Assembly: GCA_003022565.1 (NCBI GenBank)
Contig: PXTN01000127.1
Coordinates: 1-35,612 of the forward strand
DNA from: Bacteroidetes bacterium QS_3_64_15
GTDB lineage: Bacteria > Bacteroidota > Rhodothermia > Rhodothermales > Salinibacteraceae
Reading direction: 5' to 3'
DNA length: 35,612 nucleotides
How positions within the stretch are numbered: position 1 is the stretch's first letter; each line of letters begins with the position of its first letter. The position numbers and the translations under genes were made by a program. Shown piece after piece: positions 7,153 to 15,620 of this stretch. The notes beneath the pieces are model-generated. The model searched no databases. It saw only the letters and a list, made by a program, of their open reading frames with translations, and was not told where the DNA came from.

Positions 7153-8850
7153 CTACCGAAGGAGCTCGATCTGTTGGTTGCGGTATCGATGGATGAACAT
7201 CGACTGGTTTACGTTTTCTCCCTCGAAGCCGATGCGCATCCCAAGGCCCTCGTACGTCGGGGCGGTGCGGAGCGTGCGGGGGGTCAGCCGGGAGGGCGAC
7301 GGGGAGAGCTCGGACAGCACAAACTGCGCGACATCGTATCCCGCGTAGGCCAGGCGCCGCCCGTCGGCGGACAGTTCGTCTGGCGTCGTGCCGGTCAGGA
7401 GCCGATAGCGACGAACGAATCGTTGCACGGCCGGTCGGCTCGTCTGCACGTGGAAGCCGTTTGTGTAGGTGGCTCTCACGTCACTGGCCGCTTCCGTGAA
7501 GGGAAGGTCGTGCCACTCGGCATTGCCGAGTGCTCGTTTCCCCGGCAGCACCTGCTGTATGCCGGTGAGAACGCCCTGTATTTTGCCCGCAGCGCCCTTC
7601 CCCGACACGGGCAGGTACAAGGCCTCCGCCTGGGCCAGGAGCGAATCGACGGCGCCGGAATCTGCCTTGGCGGCACCGGGCTCTTGTCCGATGCCAAGCG
7701 AATCCTCCTCGATCAGCGCAGGGAGCCGCGACCAGTCCCCCGGGTCTTGAAGAGGAATCGTAAGGGGCACCTCTAGACCCCGGCGACGGGCTTCAGCCTC
7801 AAATCCTTCGGCCATGCGCGCACTGTAGCTGTTGCCGGACTCGTAGATGATTCCGGCTCGATCGATGAGGAGACTAGTCTTCGCAATCCGCGCCATGGCC
7901 CGGCCGCGCGCCGAAATCGTCGGGTTGGCCTGGAAAACGTAGTCGCGTCCCTTCGACACGCTCTCGTCAGTGGCCACCGGGGCCACGAGGAGCACCCCTG
8001 CTTCCTCGGCCCGTTTGCCGGCCGGGCGCGCCGCGCGGCTCCCAATGGGCCCGAGAATCACGTCCACGTCGTCAAGGCGCACGAGCGAGTCGACGGCGGC
8101 GCGGGCGGTTTTGGGCTTTGCTCCCATCCGGCGAAAATACATCTTGGCCACCCAGTCCGGCCGTGCCCCCTGCTCGGTAACGACCCAAAGCGAGTCGACC
8201 CGGAGCGTGTCGGTCGGGACCGCCGTGGTGGTCTCGTCGTCCGCCGCAGCCAGTCTGTCTCCGGGAGTCGGGGCTGTGTCGTAGCCCTCAGACGTATCGG
8301 CCGCCGACTGGAGGCCGGGGGGGCGGACGTACCGCCGCTGTAGACCGTTGTGCTCGTCTACCGCCAGGCGAATGCCGTTGAAGAGGGCCCGGGCCAGGGA
8401 GGCCTGCGCGGACTCCATCGGGAGCGCAATCCCGATGCGGAGTGTGTCTCGGGCCCGCGCGCCCCCTTGGAGACGGCTCCGGGCACGCTCGATGAGCGAT
8501 TCTGCCTGCTCCCGATACGTCGTCGCCGGATATCGATCGAGGAGCACGTCGAGCCGATCGATGGCTTCTTGGTAGCGCCCCAGCCGCACGAGCGCCTTAC
8601 CCCCCATTAGCAGCGCAGCCGTCGTTTTCCGGTTGAGCTCGTACTCGCTCACCAGCTGGAATCGCTCGAAGGCCGTTTTGTACTCGCCTCGCTCGAAGGC
8701 CGCAACCCCTTCCGTAAACAACAACTCCGCGTTGGGGATTTCGGGAATCTCCTCCTGCCCCTGTGCATGTACGGGGGTCGTCACCGCCCCGGCGATCACG
8801 GCTGCGACGAGCACGAGCGCCCGGATCGATCTGGAACGCCAGTTCACCAT
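7153..8850 (-). CDS. TPR plus type-1 periplasmic-binding-fold protein, LpoA-like architecture
   Basis: A 565-residue exported protein. Residues 1-29 form a Sec signal peptide ending around PVHAQ. Residues 36-130 are TPR-like (ELLFTEGVAAFERGEYKTAF, then GRYQEAIDRLDVLLDRYP). From about 138 onward it has a Leu/Ile/Val-binding-protein fold, starting with TLRIGIALPM and including DVILGPIGSRAA and AGIIYESGNSYSARMAEG. TPR followed by a LIVBP-like domain is the architecture of LpoA, the outer-membrane activator of PBP1A, but no lipobox is visible here. It could equally be a branched-chain amino acid type receptor; no ABC transporter genes are nearby, which favours a non-transport role. The ATG at 8850 starts the signal peptide; the open frame upstream is not used. 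Confidence 0.75.
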   Translation of the reverse strand: MVNWRSRSIRALVLVAAVIAGAVTTPVHAQGQEEIPEIPNAELLFTEGVAAFERGEYKTAFERFQLVSEYELNRKTTAALLMGGKALVRLGRYQEAIDRLDVLLDRYPATTYREQAESLIERARSRLQGGARARDTLRIGIALPMESAQASLARALFNGIRLAVDEHNGLQRRYVRPPGLQSAADTSEGYDTAPTPGDRLAAADDETTTAVPTDTLRVDSLWVVTEQGARPDWVAKMYFRRMGAKPKTARAAVDSLVRLDDVDVILGPIGSRAARPAGKRAEEAGVLLVAPVATDESVSKGRDYVFQANPTISARGRAMARIAKTSLLIDRAGIIYESGNSYSARMAEGFEAEARRRGLEVPLTIPLQDPGDWSRLPALIEEDSLGIGQEPGAAKADSGAVDSLLAQAEALYLPVSGKGAAGKIQGVLTGIQQVLPGKRALGNAEWHDLPFTEAASDVRATYTNGFHVQTSRPAVQRFVRRYRLLTGTTPDELSADGRRLAYAGYDVAQFVLSELSPSPSRLTPRTLRTAPTYEGLGMRIGFEGENVNQSMFIHRYRNQQIELLR

Positions 8851-8944
8851 GAAGACAGAGAACCTGATGCAGAAGATTGCTTCAGAAAGGTGTGGGCGTC
8901 TGTGCGTGTGGGCGTTCGGGCGGAGGCGATCCTTGGGCACAGTG

Positions 8945-9046
8945 CCGAATTGCGAATGTCAAATTTCGAATTGCCGACCGTTGCCCCTGAGGGCTGACTC
9001 TCTTCTCTCGAACATGGGCGCTCACTCGACCCTCGAAATTCGAAAT
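8945..9046. repeat. Heptad inverted-repeat element, locus 2 (guaA/LpoA-like gap)
   Basis: Four heptads of consensus NCGAATT run from 8945 to 8972, and two exact inverted heptads (TCGAAAT twice) from 9033 to 9046. AATTTCGAATT on the left pairs with AATTCGAAATT on the right, an 11-bp perfect inverted match. The spacer is about 60 bp. The element occupies the gap between the guaA stop and the start of the LpoA-like gene, both minus strand. Confidence 0.72.
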
Positions 9047-9070
9047 TGGCTACATCTTCCCCCTTCGCAA

Positions 9071-10651
9071 TCATTCCCATTCGATCGTGGCCGGGGGTTT
9101 TGAGCTCACGTCGTACACGGTGCGGTTGATGCCGGGGACCTCATTGACGATCCGGTTGGAGACGTGCCCGAGGAAATCGTGCGGGAGGTGCGCCCAGTCG
9201 GCCGTCATGCCATCCACGCTGGTCACGGCGCGGAGGGCGCAGACGTTTTCGTAGGTCCGCTCGTCCCCCATCACGCCCACGCTCTGCACCGGGAGCAGGA
9301 CGGCAAAGGCCTGCCACACCTCGTCGTAGAGGTCATTGGTCCGGAGCTCGTCGATGAAGATGGCGTCGGCCTCACGGAGGAGGGCCAATCGCTCGCGTGT
9401 CACTGGGCCCAGGATGCGGATGGCGAGCCCGGGCCCGGGGAAGGGGTGGCGCCCCACGATGGGCTCCGGCACGTCGAGCAAGCGGCCGATCTCGCGCACC
9501 TCGTCCTTGAAGAGCTCTCGGAACGGCTCGATGAGGTCAAAATCGAGCTGCTCGGGCAGCCCGCCCACGTTGTGGTGGGTCTTGATGGTGGCCGAAGGCC
9601 CCTTGAACGAGACGCTCTCGATGAGGTCGGGGTAGAGGGTGCCCTGCGCCAGGAACGTGGGGCGGTGCCCCAGGTCGGCGGCAATCGCCTCGGTCTGCTC
9701 CTCGAAGACCTCGATGAACGTGTTGCCCACGATGGTGCGCTTTTCCTCGGGATCGACCACCCCGTCGAGCCGCTCCAGAAAGCGGTCCGTGGCGTCGGTG
9801 GTGCGCAGGTCCATCTCAAAGTGGCCGCGGAAGGTGTCCTGCACCTGGTCCCACTCGCCCTTCCGCAGCACGCCGTTGTTGACGAAGATGCAGTGCAACT
9901 GGTTGCCGAGGGCGCGCTGCAGGAGGGCCGCTGCGACCGACGAGTCGACGCCACCGGACAGGCCGAGGATAACGTGTCGGTCGCCCACCCGCTCGCGAAT
10001 CTCGCGCACCTGCTCCTCGACGAACGAGGCGGGCGTCCAGTCGCCCCTGCAGCCGCAGATCTCGTACGCGAAGTTTTCCAGGATCTGCCGGCCAAAATCC
10101 GTGTGCACGACCTCCGGGTGAAACTGCACGCCGTAATACGGCCCCTTCGTGTCCCCCACGGCAGCCACCGGCGCGTTGTCGGTCCGGGCGATGACCTCGT
10201 AGCCGTCGGGCAGGGCCGTGAGGTGGTCGCTGTGGCTCATCCAGACGGTCGAGCCGCTGGGCACGCCTTCAAAGAGCCGCGACTTCTCCCCCCCATCCGG
10301 CGGTACCTGAATCTGCGCCCGCCCAAACTCGCGCCGCTCGGCCCGCTCCACCTCGCCCCCCAGCTGATGAGCCATCGCCTGGAGCCCGTAGCAAATGCCC
10401 AGGACGGGCACCGGGGACCCATCGGGGCGCTTGAGGTCGAGGAGCGCGGGGTCGAGCTGAGGTCCCTCCTCGTCGTAGACCGAGCAGGGCCCGCCGGACA
10501 GAATGACGCCGCGGGGCTCCAGCGCGTCGATCTCTGCCGTGTCCACCGTGCACGGATGGATCTCCGAGTACACGCCCGTCTCGCGCACCCGGCGCGCAAT
10601 GAGCTGGGTGTACTGGGAGCCGAAGTCCAGAATGACGATGTTCTCGTGCAT
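9071..10651 (-). CDS. guaA: GMP synthase (glutamine-hydrolysing)
   Basis: A full-length 526-residue GuaA, which converts XMP to GMP with glutamine and ATP. The N-terminal class I amidotransferase has Cys87 in GICYGLQ and His178/Glu180 in GVQFHPE. The ATP-pyrophosphatase loop SGGVDSS is at 232-238. The C-terminal dimerisation domain ends with the canonical [10 protein letters not shown]. It is downstream of gcvH on the same strand. A heptad inverted-repeat element ends only 8 bp upstream of the ATG and so would lie in the mRNA leader if transcription starts beyond it. Confidence 0.98.
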   Translation of the reverse strand: MHENIVILDFGSQYTQLIARRVRETGVYSEIHPCTVDTAEIDALEPRGVILSGGPCSVYDEEGPQLDPALLDLKRPDGSPVPVLGICYGLQAMAHQLGGEVERAERREFGRAQIQVPPDGGEKSRLFEGVPSGSTVWMSHSDHLTALPDGYEVIARTDNAPVAAVGDTKGPYYGVQFHPEVVHTDFGRQILENFAYEICGCRGDWTPASFVEEQVREIRERVGDRHVILGLSGGVDSSVAAALLQRALGNQLHCIFVNNGVLRKGEWDQVQDTFRGHFEMDLRTTDATDRFLERLDGVVDPEEKRTIVGNTFIEVFEEQTEAIAADLGHRPTFLAQGTLYPDLIESVSFKGPSATIKTHHNVGGLPEQLDFDLIEPFRELFKDEVREIGRLLDVPEPIVGRHPFPGPGLAIRILGPVTRERLALLREADAIFIDELRTNDLYDEVWQAFAVLLPVQSVGVMGDERTYENVCALRAVTSVDGMTADWAHLPHDFLGHVSNRIVNEVPGINRTVYDVSSKPPATIEWE

Positions 10652-10658
10652 CCGGGGA

Positions 10659-10753
10659 TATTGCGTATTTCGTATTTTGCGTATTTCGTATTGCGTGGGA
10701 AGTCAGCCGGGCGTGCTCTACGCAATACGCATCACGCATTACGCACCACGCTA
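10659..10753. repeat. Heptad inverted-repeat element, locus 3 (gcvH/guaA gap)
   Basis: The left array, 10659-10695, has words TATTGCG, TATTTCG, a 9-bp variant, TATTTCG and TATTGCG. The right array, 10719-10753, has five heptads of consensus YACGCAH starting with TACGCAA. CGTATTGCGT on the left and ACGCAATACG on the right are exact complements. The spacer is 23 bp. The left array is itself symmetrical around the 9-bp word. Confidence 0.8.
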
Positions 10754-10801
10754 CACACAAACGCTCGACCGCGACGCGCCACCTCTCTCCTCTTGCCTCC
10801 C

Positions 10802-11176
10802 TCACGTCATCTCCGCGTAGGCGTCCGGCTCCATCAGGTCGTCAATCTCGTCGGGATCCGCAATCTCGATCTCGATCATCCATCCCTCCCCGTACGGATC
10901 GTCGTTGACCGTCTCCGGCACCGATTCGAGCTCGTCGTTGAAGGCCGTGATGGTGCCGCTCACGGGCATGTACAGCTCCGAGACCGTCTTGACCGCCTCG
11001 ATGGTGCCAAAGATCTCGTCCTGGCCGAGCTCGGTCCCCTCGGGCTCAATCTCGACGAATACAATGTCGCCCAGCTCGCTTTGCGCAAAATCGGTGATGC
11101 CCACGGTAGCCGTGCCGTTTTCGACGCGCAGCCACTCGTGGTCGTCTGTATAGTAGAGATCGTCCGGCGTGTCCAT
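10802..11176 (-). CDS. gcvH: Glycine cleavage system H protein
   Basis: A 124-residue lipoyl carrier protein shuttling the methylamine intermediate of glycine between the P, T and L proteins. The lipoylation site is Lys63 in GTIEAVKTVSELYMPVSG, and the N-terminal DDHEWLRVENGTATVGITDFAQ is typical. It is very acidic, in line with a halophile. No other gcv genes are adjacent. The 130 bp upstream to coaD hold no recognisable gene. Confidence 0.97.
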   Translation of the reverse strand: MDTPDDLYYTDDHEWLRVENGTATVGITDFAQSELGDIVFVEIEPEGTELGQDEIFGTIEAVKTVSELYMPVSGTITAFNDELESVPETVNDDPYGEGWMIEIEIADPDEIDDLMEPDAYAEMT

Positions 11177-11306
11177 TCGTCGTGAGGTCGAATCGTTGAG
11201 AGTTCGTGCTTGCGTGAAGATACGGGACGCGACGGCGAATCAAAAGGGGCGGTGCTCCGCCCGGTGTTCCCACGGACGCTCCCTCTCTCCAATTCCCTCG
11301 GCGGCG

Positions 11307-11801
11307 TTACGACCGTGCGGGGATGCCTTTTTCCTCCAGGGCCGCTACGACGGGCGGCGGTACGAACTTCGACACGTCCCCGTCCCACCGGTGTGCATCC
11401 CGGACCATCGACGAGCTGATGAGGGCGTACTCCTCCGAGGTCATAAAGAATACCGTTTCGAGCTCCGGGGCCAGCTTCCGGTTTGCAAACGCCATCCGAA
11501 ACTCCGCGTCGAAGTCACTCACCTGCCGGAGCCCCCGCACCAGCGCCGCCGCTCCCACGTCGTGCGCCCGATCCACGATGAGCCCTTCGTACGCGTGCAC
11601 CTGCACCCCGTGCAGATCCTGGGTGCACCGACGCACGAGGTCCGTGCGCTCCTCGGTCGAGAAGAGGGTTTCTTTCTCCAGGTTCACCCCCACGGTCACC
11701 TCCACACAGTCGAAGAGGCGGAGGGCCCGCTCCAGGACGTCCCGGTGTCCGAACGTGAAGGGATCGAACGTGCCGGGGTACAGAGCAAAGTTCTTATCCA
11801 T
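11307..11801 (-). CDS. coaD: Pantetheine-phosphate adenylyltransferase
   Basis: A 164-residue CoaD, catalysing the penultimate step of coenzyme A synthesis (4-phosphopantetheine plus ATP to dephospho-CoA). The nucleotidyltransferase motif YPGTFDPFTFGH (residues 8-19, His19) and the downstream ISSSMVRD segment are intact, and the length is normal. It follows rsmD by 39 bp on the same strand; rsmD-coaD is a widely conserved bacterial gene pair. Confidence 0.97.
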   Translation of the reverse strand: MDKNFALYPGTFDPFTFGHRDVLERALRLFDCVEVTVGVNLEKETLFSTEERTDLVRRCTQDLHGVQVHAYEGLIVDRAHDVGAAALVRGLRQVSDFDAEFRMAFANRKLAPELETVFFMTSEEYALISSSMVRDAHRWDGDVSKFVPPPVVAALEEKGIPARS

Positions 11802-11840
11802 GAGAATGGGGCAGTCAGGACCGGGGGACGCATCGGGCGG

Positions 11841-12461
11841 TCAGGAATCTTCCGTCGTCGAAATGCCCTCGCCCGCCGTGCCCTCGGTCACGGTCTCGTC
11901 GCTGACCCCGTCCTCCTCCGGCGGCAGCGGGGGCCGAAACAGACTCACGATGGTGCGCCCGTAGGACCGGCTCGTCATCAGATGCGGGTGCTCGTCGAAC
12001 CAGTCGTGAGAGCTGTGTTCGAGCGTGAATACGCCGTCGGTCTGGAGGTGTGGGAGGGCCAGGTCGGGCATGTCCTGCATGGCCTCCAGCTCGTAGGGGG
12101 GGTCCGCCGTGATGAGATCGAGCTCCGGCCCGCCGTAAGATCGCAGGTACTCCACGGCGTCGCCCTGAATAAAGATGCACTTGTCCTCGACGCCGAGCTT
12201 TTCGGCGTTCTCTCGCGCGTAGTCGAGCACCTCGCGCTTCTGCTCTACGAAGGTTACGAGGGCCGCTCCCCGGCTGATGGCTTCGAGTCCGAGGGCACCG
12301 GTTCCAGCAAAGAGGTCGAGCACCTCGGCCCCTTCGAGGTAGATGCGGGCGTCGATGAGCCCAAACAGCGCCTCTCGGGTGCGGGCCGTCGACGGACGGG
12401 TTTGGTGGCCCGACGGGGTCTTGAGGCCGTGTCCCCCGAACCGGCCGGCGATGAGTTTCAT
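11841..12461 (-). CDS. rsmD: 16S rRNA (guanine966-N2)-methyltransferase
   Basis: A 206-residue RsmD. The N-terminal RPSTARTREALFGLI is characteristic. The SAM-binding FAGTGALG is at 51-58 and the catalytic DPPY at 120-123. The last 30 residues are an acidic Pro/Glu/Thr-rich tail that most family members lack. It is directly upstream of coaD. A dispersed repeat with a possible outward promoter lies about 150 bp upstream. Confidence 0.94.
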   Translation of the reverse strand: MKLIAGRFGGHGLKTPSGHQTRPSTARTREALFGLIDARIYLEGAEVLDLFAGTGALGLEAISRGAALVTFVEQKREVLDYARENAEKLGVEDKCIFIQGDAVEYLRSYGGPELDLITADPPYELEAMQDMPDLALPHLQTDGVFTLEHSSHDWFDEHPHLMTSRSYGRTIVSLFRPPLPPEEDGVSDETVTEGTAGEGISTTEDS

Positions 12462-12614
12462 GGAAGACGGGAATCGAATCGTGAGAATATTCTGAGAGCC
12501 CCTTCGCAGACACCCAGCGTATGGTAAACGGCGCTCGACGGAGAGATCCGCAACCGTCTCGACCTCCTACACCGCCGGGGTGCTCTCTGCCCAAGATCCA
12601 GCGTGGGCAGGCTC

Positions 12615-12790
12615 ATACCGTCTGCCGAAGATCATTATACACGGTCGAGCGCTCGCGATCGCAGGACGCGCCTCCTGAGGAGGATCGGTTCATTCCGGCC
12701 CCTTAGCCGGACTCTTCGCCGTTCGAACACAGCACTCAAAACGAGTTCGGAGCCTTCGGTAACGCGGATGGTGATGTCCGGTCGTTGGCA
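12615..12790. repeat. Dispersed structured repeat, copy 1
   Basis: About 88% identical by eye to 19634-19808, in the same orientation. On the minus strand it starts immediately after the stop codon of the gene ending at 12791. It contains potential stems that persist in both copies: CCTC/GAGG around the CCTCCTGAGGAGG palindrome, and CCGGC/GCCGG. It also carries TATAAT on the minus strand (12634-12639) directed toward rsmD. A 1-bp length difference between copies breaks any shared reading frame, so it is probably non-coding. No terminal inverted repeats or target duplication were found. Confidence 0.85.
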
Positions 12791-13744
12791 TCAGGCCGAC
12801 TGAACCCTCAGCGCTCCCCCGATGCAGGGAGCGCATGCGCCGGGGGCCTCATTTTCCGGCTGCTCCGACGCCCAGCGGAGGACGCCGAATGGATCGAGCG
12901 AAACGGGCGAACAGTCGAAGATGGTCTCCAATGGCACGGTCGCGGCAGCATCGGCGCCGGGGCCATAGAGAGAGAGCCCGCAAACCTCACTCACCGGCAC
13001 CCCAATTCGATTGAGAAGCCCAACCGCGTAATAGGCCTGGTTCTTGGGACGTCGCGCTTCCCGGGCGGCGTGCGCGTGGAACCACGTCTCCTCGTGCGTG
13101 AGAGCATACTCGATGTACGTCGGGTAGTGCCCAATGGCCAGGCCGTAGTCCCCCTCATTCTCAGGAAGCTTATTCTCAGGGAGAAGGTCCTCCTCGGTTT
13201 CGGCGCGTCCCGTCAGCGAGGCAACAGCCTCCGTGCTCACCATCCGGACGAAATCCTGCACGGGAAGAGCGGCACGGAGGGCATCCTGAAGCTCCTCAAT
13301 GACCTGCGGCACGGCCAGCACGTGAACCCACTCAACGGTCTCTCCGCCTACCTCGACGGTCCGCACCGACCGGGACGTGATGTGAAGAGCATTGGGGGAC
13401 CGGGTGTTCGTCACCAGCGCCGCCTGATACGCGATGCGTTGTCCGCGCTCCCGCTCGGAAAGCCCGGCTGGGATCGGCACAAAGAAACTATAAACCTCCA
13501 GCGGATGGACGACCAGTGCGATGGCCGAGGCCTCAGTGTCCTCAAGGGCGTCTTGGGCGAAGGTGCCGACCCGGTCGAGGGCGTCCGGGACTCCGTCCGC
13601 ATCCCAGAGGACCCCACGTCCGTCCAGGTCGACGGTCGTCGAGTCGAGACGCCGGAGCTGTAGGGTCGAGTCCTCCCGTCCGATCTCAGCGCACTGGATC
13701 GACGGCCCTCGAATGTGGATCGCGGCCGAAATCGACTGCGTCAT
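12791..13744 (-). CDS. Acidic protein of unknown function, possibly PilM/GspL-like
   Basis: A 317-residue protein I cannot assign firmly. The sequence alternates short beta-like and helical segments (SISAAIHIRGPSIQCAEIGR at the start, AIALVVHPLEVYSFFVPIP near 75, YGLAIGHYPTYIEYALTHE near 200) and ends with PCIGGALRVQSA. That recalls the C-terminal glycine-rich strand of actin-like PilM/GspL pilus-assembly proteins. There is no signal peptide or membrane helix. ATG at 13744 is preferred over the in-frame GTG two codons upstream. It is 69 bp downstream of a single-helix membrane protein with which it probably forms an operon. A dispersed repeat abuts its stop codon. Confidence 0.6.
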   Translation of the reverse strand: MTQSISAAIHIRGPSIQCAEIGREDSTLQLRRLDSTTVDLDGRGVLWDADGVPDALDRVGTFAQDALEDTEASAIALVVHPLEVYSFFVPIPAGLSERERGQRIAYQAALVTNTRSPNALHITSRSVRTVEVGGETVEWVHVLAVPQVIEELQDALRAALPVQDFVRMVSTEAVASLTGRAETEEDLLPENKLPENEGDYGLAIGHYPTYIEYALTHEETWFHAHAAREARRPKNQAYYAVGLLNRIGVPVSEVCGLSLYGPGADAAATVPLETIFDCSPVSLDPFGVLRWASEQPENEAPGACAPCIGGALRVQSA

Positions 13745-13813
13745 AACCACTGTTCATTGCGTCCCGATTCCCCTTCAGACGGGAAGCCGCCTCGAAGGGC
13801 AACTCCACCGCGC

Positions 13814-14275
13814 CTACTCCCAGCTGGCAGCATCCGCCTGCGTCGGGTCCCCCGTCAGGGTTCCGATTCTGTCGTCGGTATCGGGATCCTCAAGGACGTA
13901 CGTCTCGACTCGGCCCGTATCATTAACGGCGTACTGGAACCGGTTTCCCGTGCGTGGGGAGTACAGGAGAGAGTCGAGATTGATCGGGCCTCCGAACACG
14001 CTATCCTGCCGGGCAGAGAGGATGGAGTCGTTGCGCACATGCTGCAGAAGCAGGTTCAGCGAATCCGGATACGACGCACTGTCCCGCTCGTAGTCGACCA
14101 GGGCCGTCCGGATGTTTTCCATCCGAGCTCGTGTCTCTTCAGTAATGCGCTGCTGGCGCTCGATGCGATCGTACGGCTTGGTGATCGACTGGTACAGGAA
14201 GTATGCGAGGACGACGATTGCGATGCCCAGGACGATTTGAACGCCCGTCTGTATCATTCCACTGCTCATTGCCAT
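13814..14275 (-). CDS. Single-pass membrane protein with periplasmic coiled coil, possibly pilus/secretion related
   Basis: A 153-residue protein with one hydrophobic helix near residues 9-29, then a charged helical region (KPYDRIERQQRITEETRARM) and a C-terminal domain containing SYPDSLNLLL and SPRTGNRFQYAVND. The segment of the form IRTALVDYERD followed by SYPDSLNLLL resembles the layout of GspG-type pseudopilins and of small periplasmic pilus-accessory proteins, but there is no prepilin peptidase motif. ATG 14275 is chosen; ATG 14269 is an alternative. The open frame upstream lacks membrane or family character. It precedes the possible PilM/GspL-like gene. Confidence 0.6.
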   Translation of the reverse strand: MAMSSGMIQTGVQIVLGIAIVVLAYFLYQSITKPYDRIERQQRITEETRARMENIRTALVDYERDSASYPDSLNLLLQHVRNDSILSARQDSVFGGPINLDSLLYSPRTGNRFQYAVNDTGRVETYVLEDPDTDDRIGTLTGDPTQADAASWE

Positions 14276-14673
14276 GAGAGCCGTTCGTGTTGACGAGAAA
14301 ATGACCGGAAAGGTGACGAGTGCTCCGAAAATAGGAGGCTCCTTTGCGAAATGCAATTTTCCTCTTCCTCTCACCACGGCAATCTGCTCGCTGGTTCTGC
14401 GGAGGTGCAAAATTCGGTGCTCCCACGCGCCCTGACCGGAGGGATGAAGTGCGCTCGGAGTGCTCCCATGTCCTCGTCCCGATGGGGTTCGGGACATGTT
14501 CTCCCGCGCATTCGCGGCGTCTCTCCCGTGATCAGCGGCAGCGAAGCCTCCTTCGTTGGTCGGGAGCTTCCAACATGCAGTCGCCCTGCCCTCCTCGTCC
14601 GAAAACAAAGCAGGGCCACCCGTGTTGGACTCGACCACTCTACATTCCCGCCGGACAACCGGTTGCCCATCCT
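14276..14673. other. Divergent intergenic region upstream of pdxJ
   Basis: About 400 bp between divergently transcribed genes, without a convincing ORF. It includes an inverted repeat (CATGTCC with GGGACATG, around 14468-14500) and several C/T-rich runs. Promoters for both flanking genes should lie here, but I cannot place them. Confidence 0.5.
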
Positions 14674-15405
14674 GTGATCAATCTCCTCATCAACGTCGAT
14701 CACGTTGGCACCCTCCGCAACGCCCGCGAGGAGACGTTTCCCGATCCTGTGCACGCCGCTGCCCGCTGCGAGCAGGCGGGCGCCGACGGCATTGTCTTTC
14801 ACCTGCGGGAAGACCGCCGCCACATCACCGAGCGCGACGTGCGGCTCCTGTCCGAGACCGTGCAGGGCAAGCTCGACTTTGAGCTCTCGACGGAGGCCGA
14901 GGTCGTCTCCATCTGCTGCGACGTGGCGCCGGAGCTGGCGACGCTGGTGCCGGAGCGGCGAGAGGAGGTCACGACGGAGGGGGGGCTCGACGTGACGGCG
15001 CACCGGCAACGTCTTGGCACCGTGACGGATCGCCTCTACGACGCCGGGGTGAACCAGATAAGCTTCTTCGTGGACCCGGTCCCGGCGCACATTGAGGCCG
15101 CCGTCGAGCTCGGGGCCAACTGCGTCGAGCTTCACACCGGCGACTTTGCCGAGGCCCCGACGGAGGCGGCCCGCCGCGAGGAGGCCGAGCGACTCGCCAC
15201 CGGGGCCGAGGCCGCCCACGAGGCCGGGCTCCGCGTGCACGCGGGGCACGGGCTCAATTACCGCAATTTTCCACTCTTCCGCGACGTGGTGCCGCACGTC
15301 GCCGAGGTCTCTATCGGATTCGCGGTGATGGCCCGCGCCATCCTGGTGGGGATGGATCAGGCGGTCCGCGACATGCAGGCAACCGTGAGGAACGCACAGC
15401 CGTAG
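14674..15405 (+). CDS. pdxJ: Pyridoxine 5-phosphate synthase
   Basis: A 243-residue PdxJ, the TIM-barrel enzyme that condenses 1-deoxyxylulose 5-phosphate with 3-amino-2-oxopropyl phosphate to pyridoxine 5-phosphate. The start is taken as GTG at 14674, because the family N-terminus INLLINVDHVGTLRNARE begins there and no ATG is near; the longer open frame upstream has no similarity. Other motifs: ADGIVFHLREDRRHI, FELSTEAEV, ISFFVDP, VELHTGDFA, VHAGHGLNYRN. No clear Shine-Dalgarno is seen. pdxB of the same pathway lies 1.1 kb downstream on the opposite strand. Confidence 0.95.
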   Translation: MINLLINVDHVGTLRNAREETFPDPVHAAARCEQAGADGIVFHLREDRRHITERDVRLLSETVQGKLDFELSTEAEVVSICCDVAPELATLVPERREEVTTEGGLDVTAHRQRLGTVTDRLYDAGVNQISFFVDPVPAHIEAAVELGANCVELHTGDFAEAPTEAARREEAERLATGAEAAHEAGLRVHAGHGLNYRNFPLFRDVVPHVAEVSIGFAVMARAILVGMDQAVRDMQATVRNAQP

Positions 15406-15477
15406 GATATCGGTGCATTCCAATCCTGCGAGTTGGCTGCCGAGCCGCTGCCATCAAGTGCTGTCATCGAGTGTGGC

Positions 15478-15540
15478 GACCGCAGACGGCCGACTGCAGC
15501 CGGCGGTCTGCGGTCAGCCGACGGCGGTCCGCCGTCTCGT
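15478..15540. repeat. Self-complementary heptad array, locus 4 (pdxJ/era gap)
   Basis: Eight consecutive 7-bp words fit GNCNGCN without exception from 15478 to 15533. Because that word is its own reverse complement under rotation, the array folds back on itself. GACCGCAGAC (15478) pairs exactly with GTCTGCGGTC (15506), forming a 38-bp palindrome with four mismatches centred on CTGCAG. Then GACGGCGG and CCGCCGTC (15520-15536) form a perfect 8-bp stem. It lies between co-oriented pdxJ and era. Confidence 0.82.
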
Positions 15541-15620
15541 CAGAGACAGCACACCGGCCACAGTTTGAACGTCCCCCGATCTCAACGACCACGCACTCTT
15601 CCTTCCACTCCGGCGCCTCT

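Noticed and set aside
10659-10753. Possible CRISPR array
   Set aside because: Units are 7 bp, contiguous and inverted in two halves; there are no spacers and no cas genes.
9164-11185. A 673-codon open frame on the plus strand opposite guaA and gcvH
   Set aside because: It is antisense to two certain genes and its translation is a His/Val/Gly/Arg-rich shadow, as often occurs opposite GC-rich coding DNA.
11169-12527. A 452-codon plus-strand frame opposite coaD and rsmD
   Set aside because: Antisense to two well-supported genes.
12603-12803. Small ORF shared by the two dispersed-repeat copies
   Set aside because: A single-base length difference shifts the frame between copies, so there is no conserved peptide.
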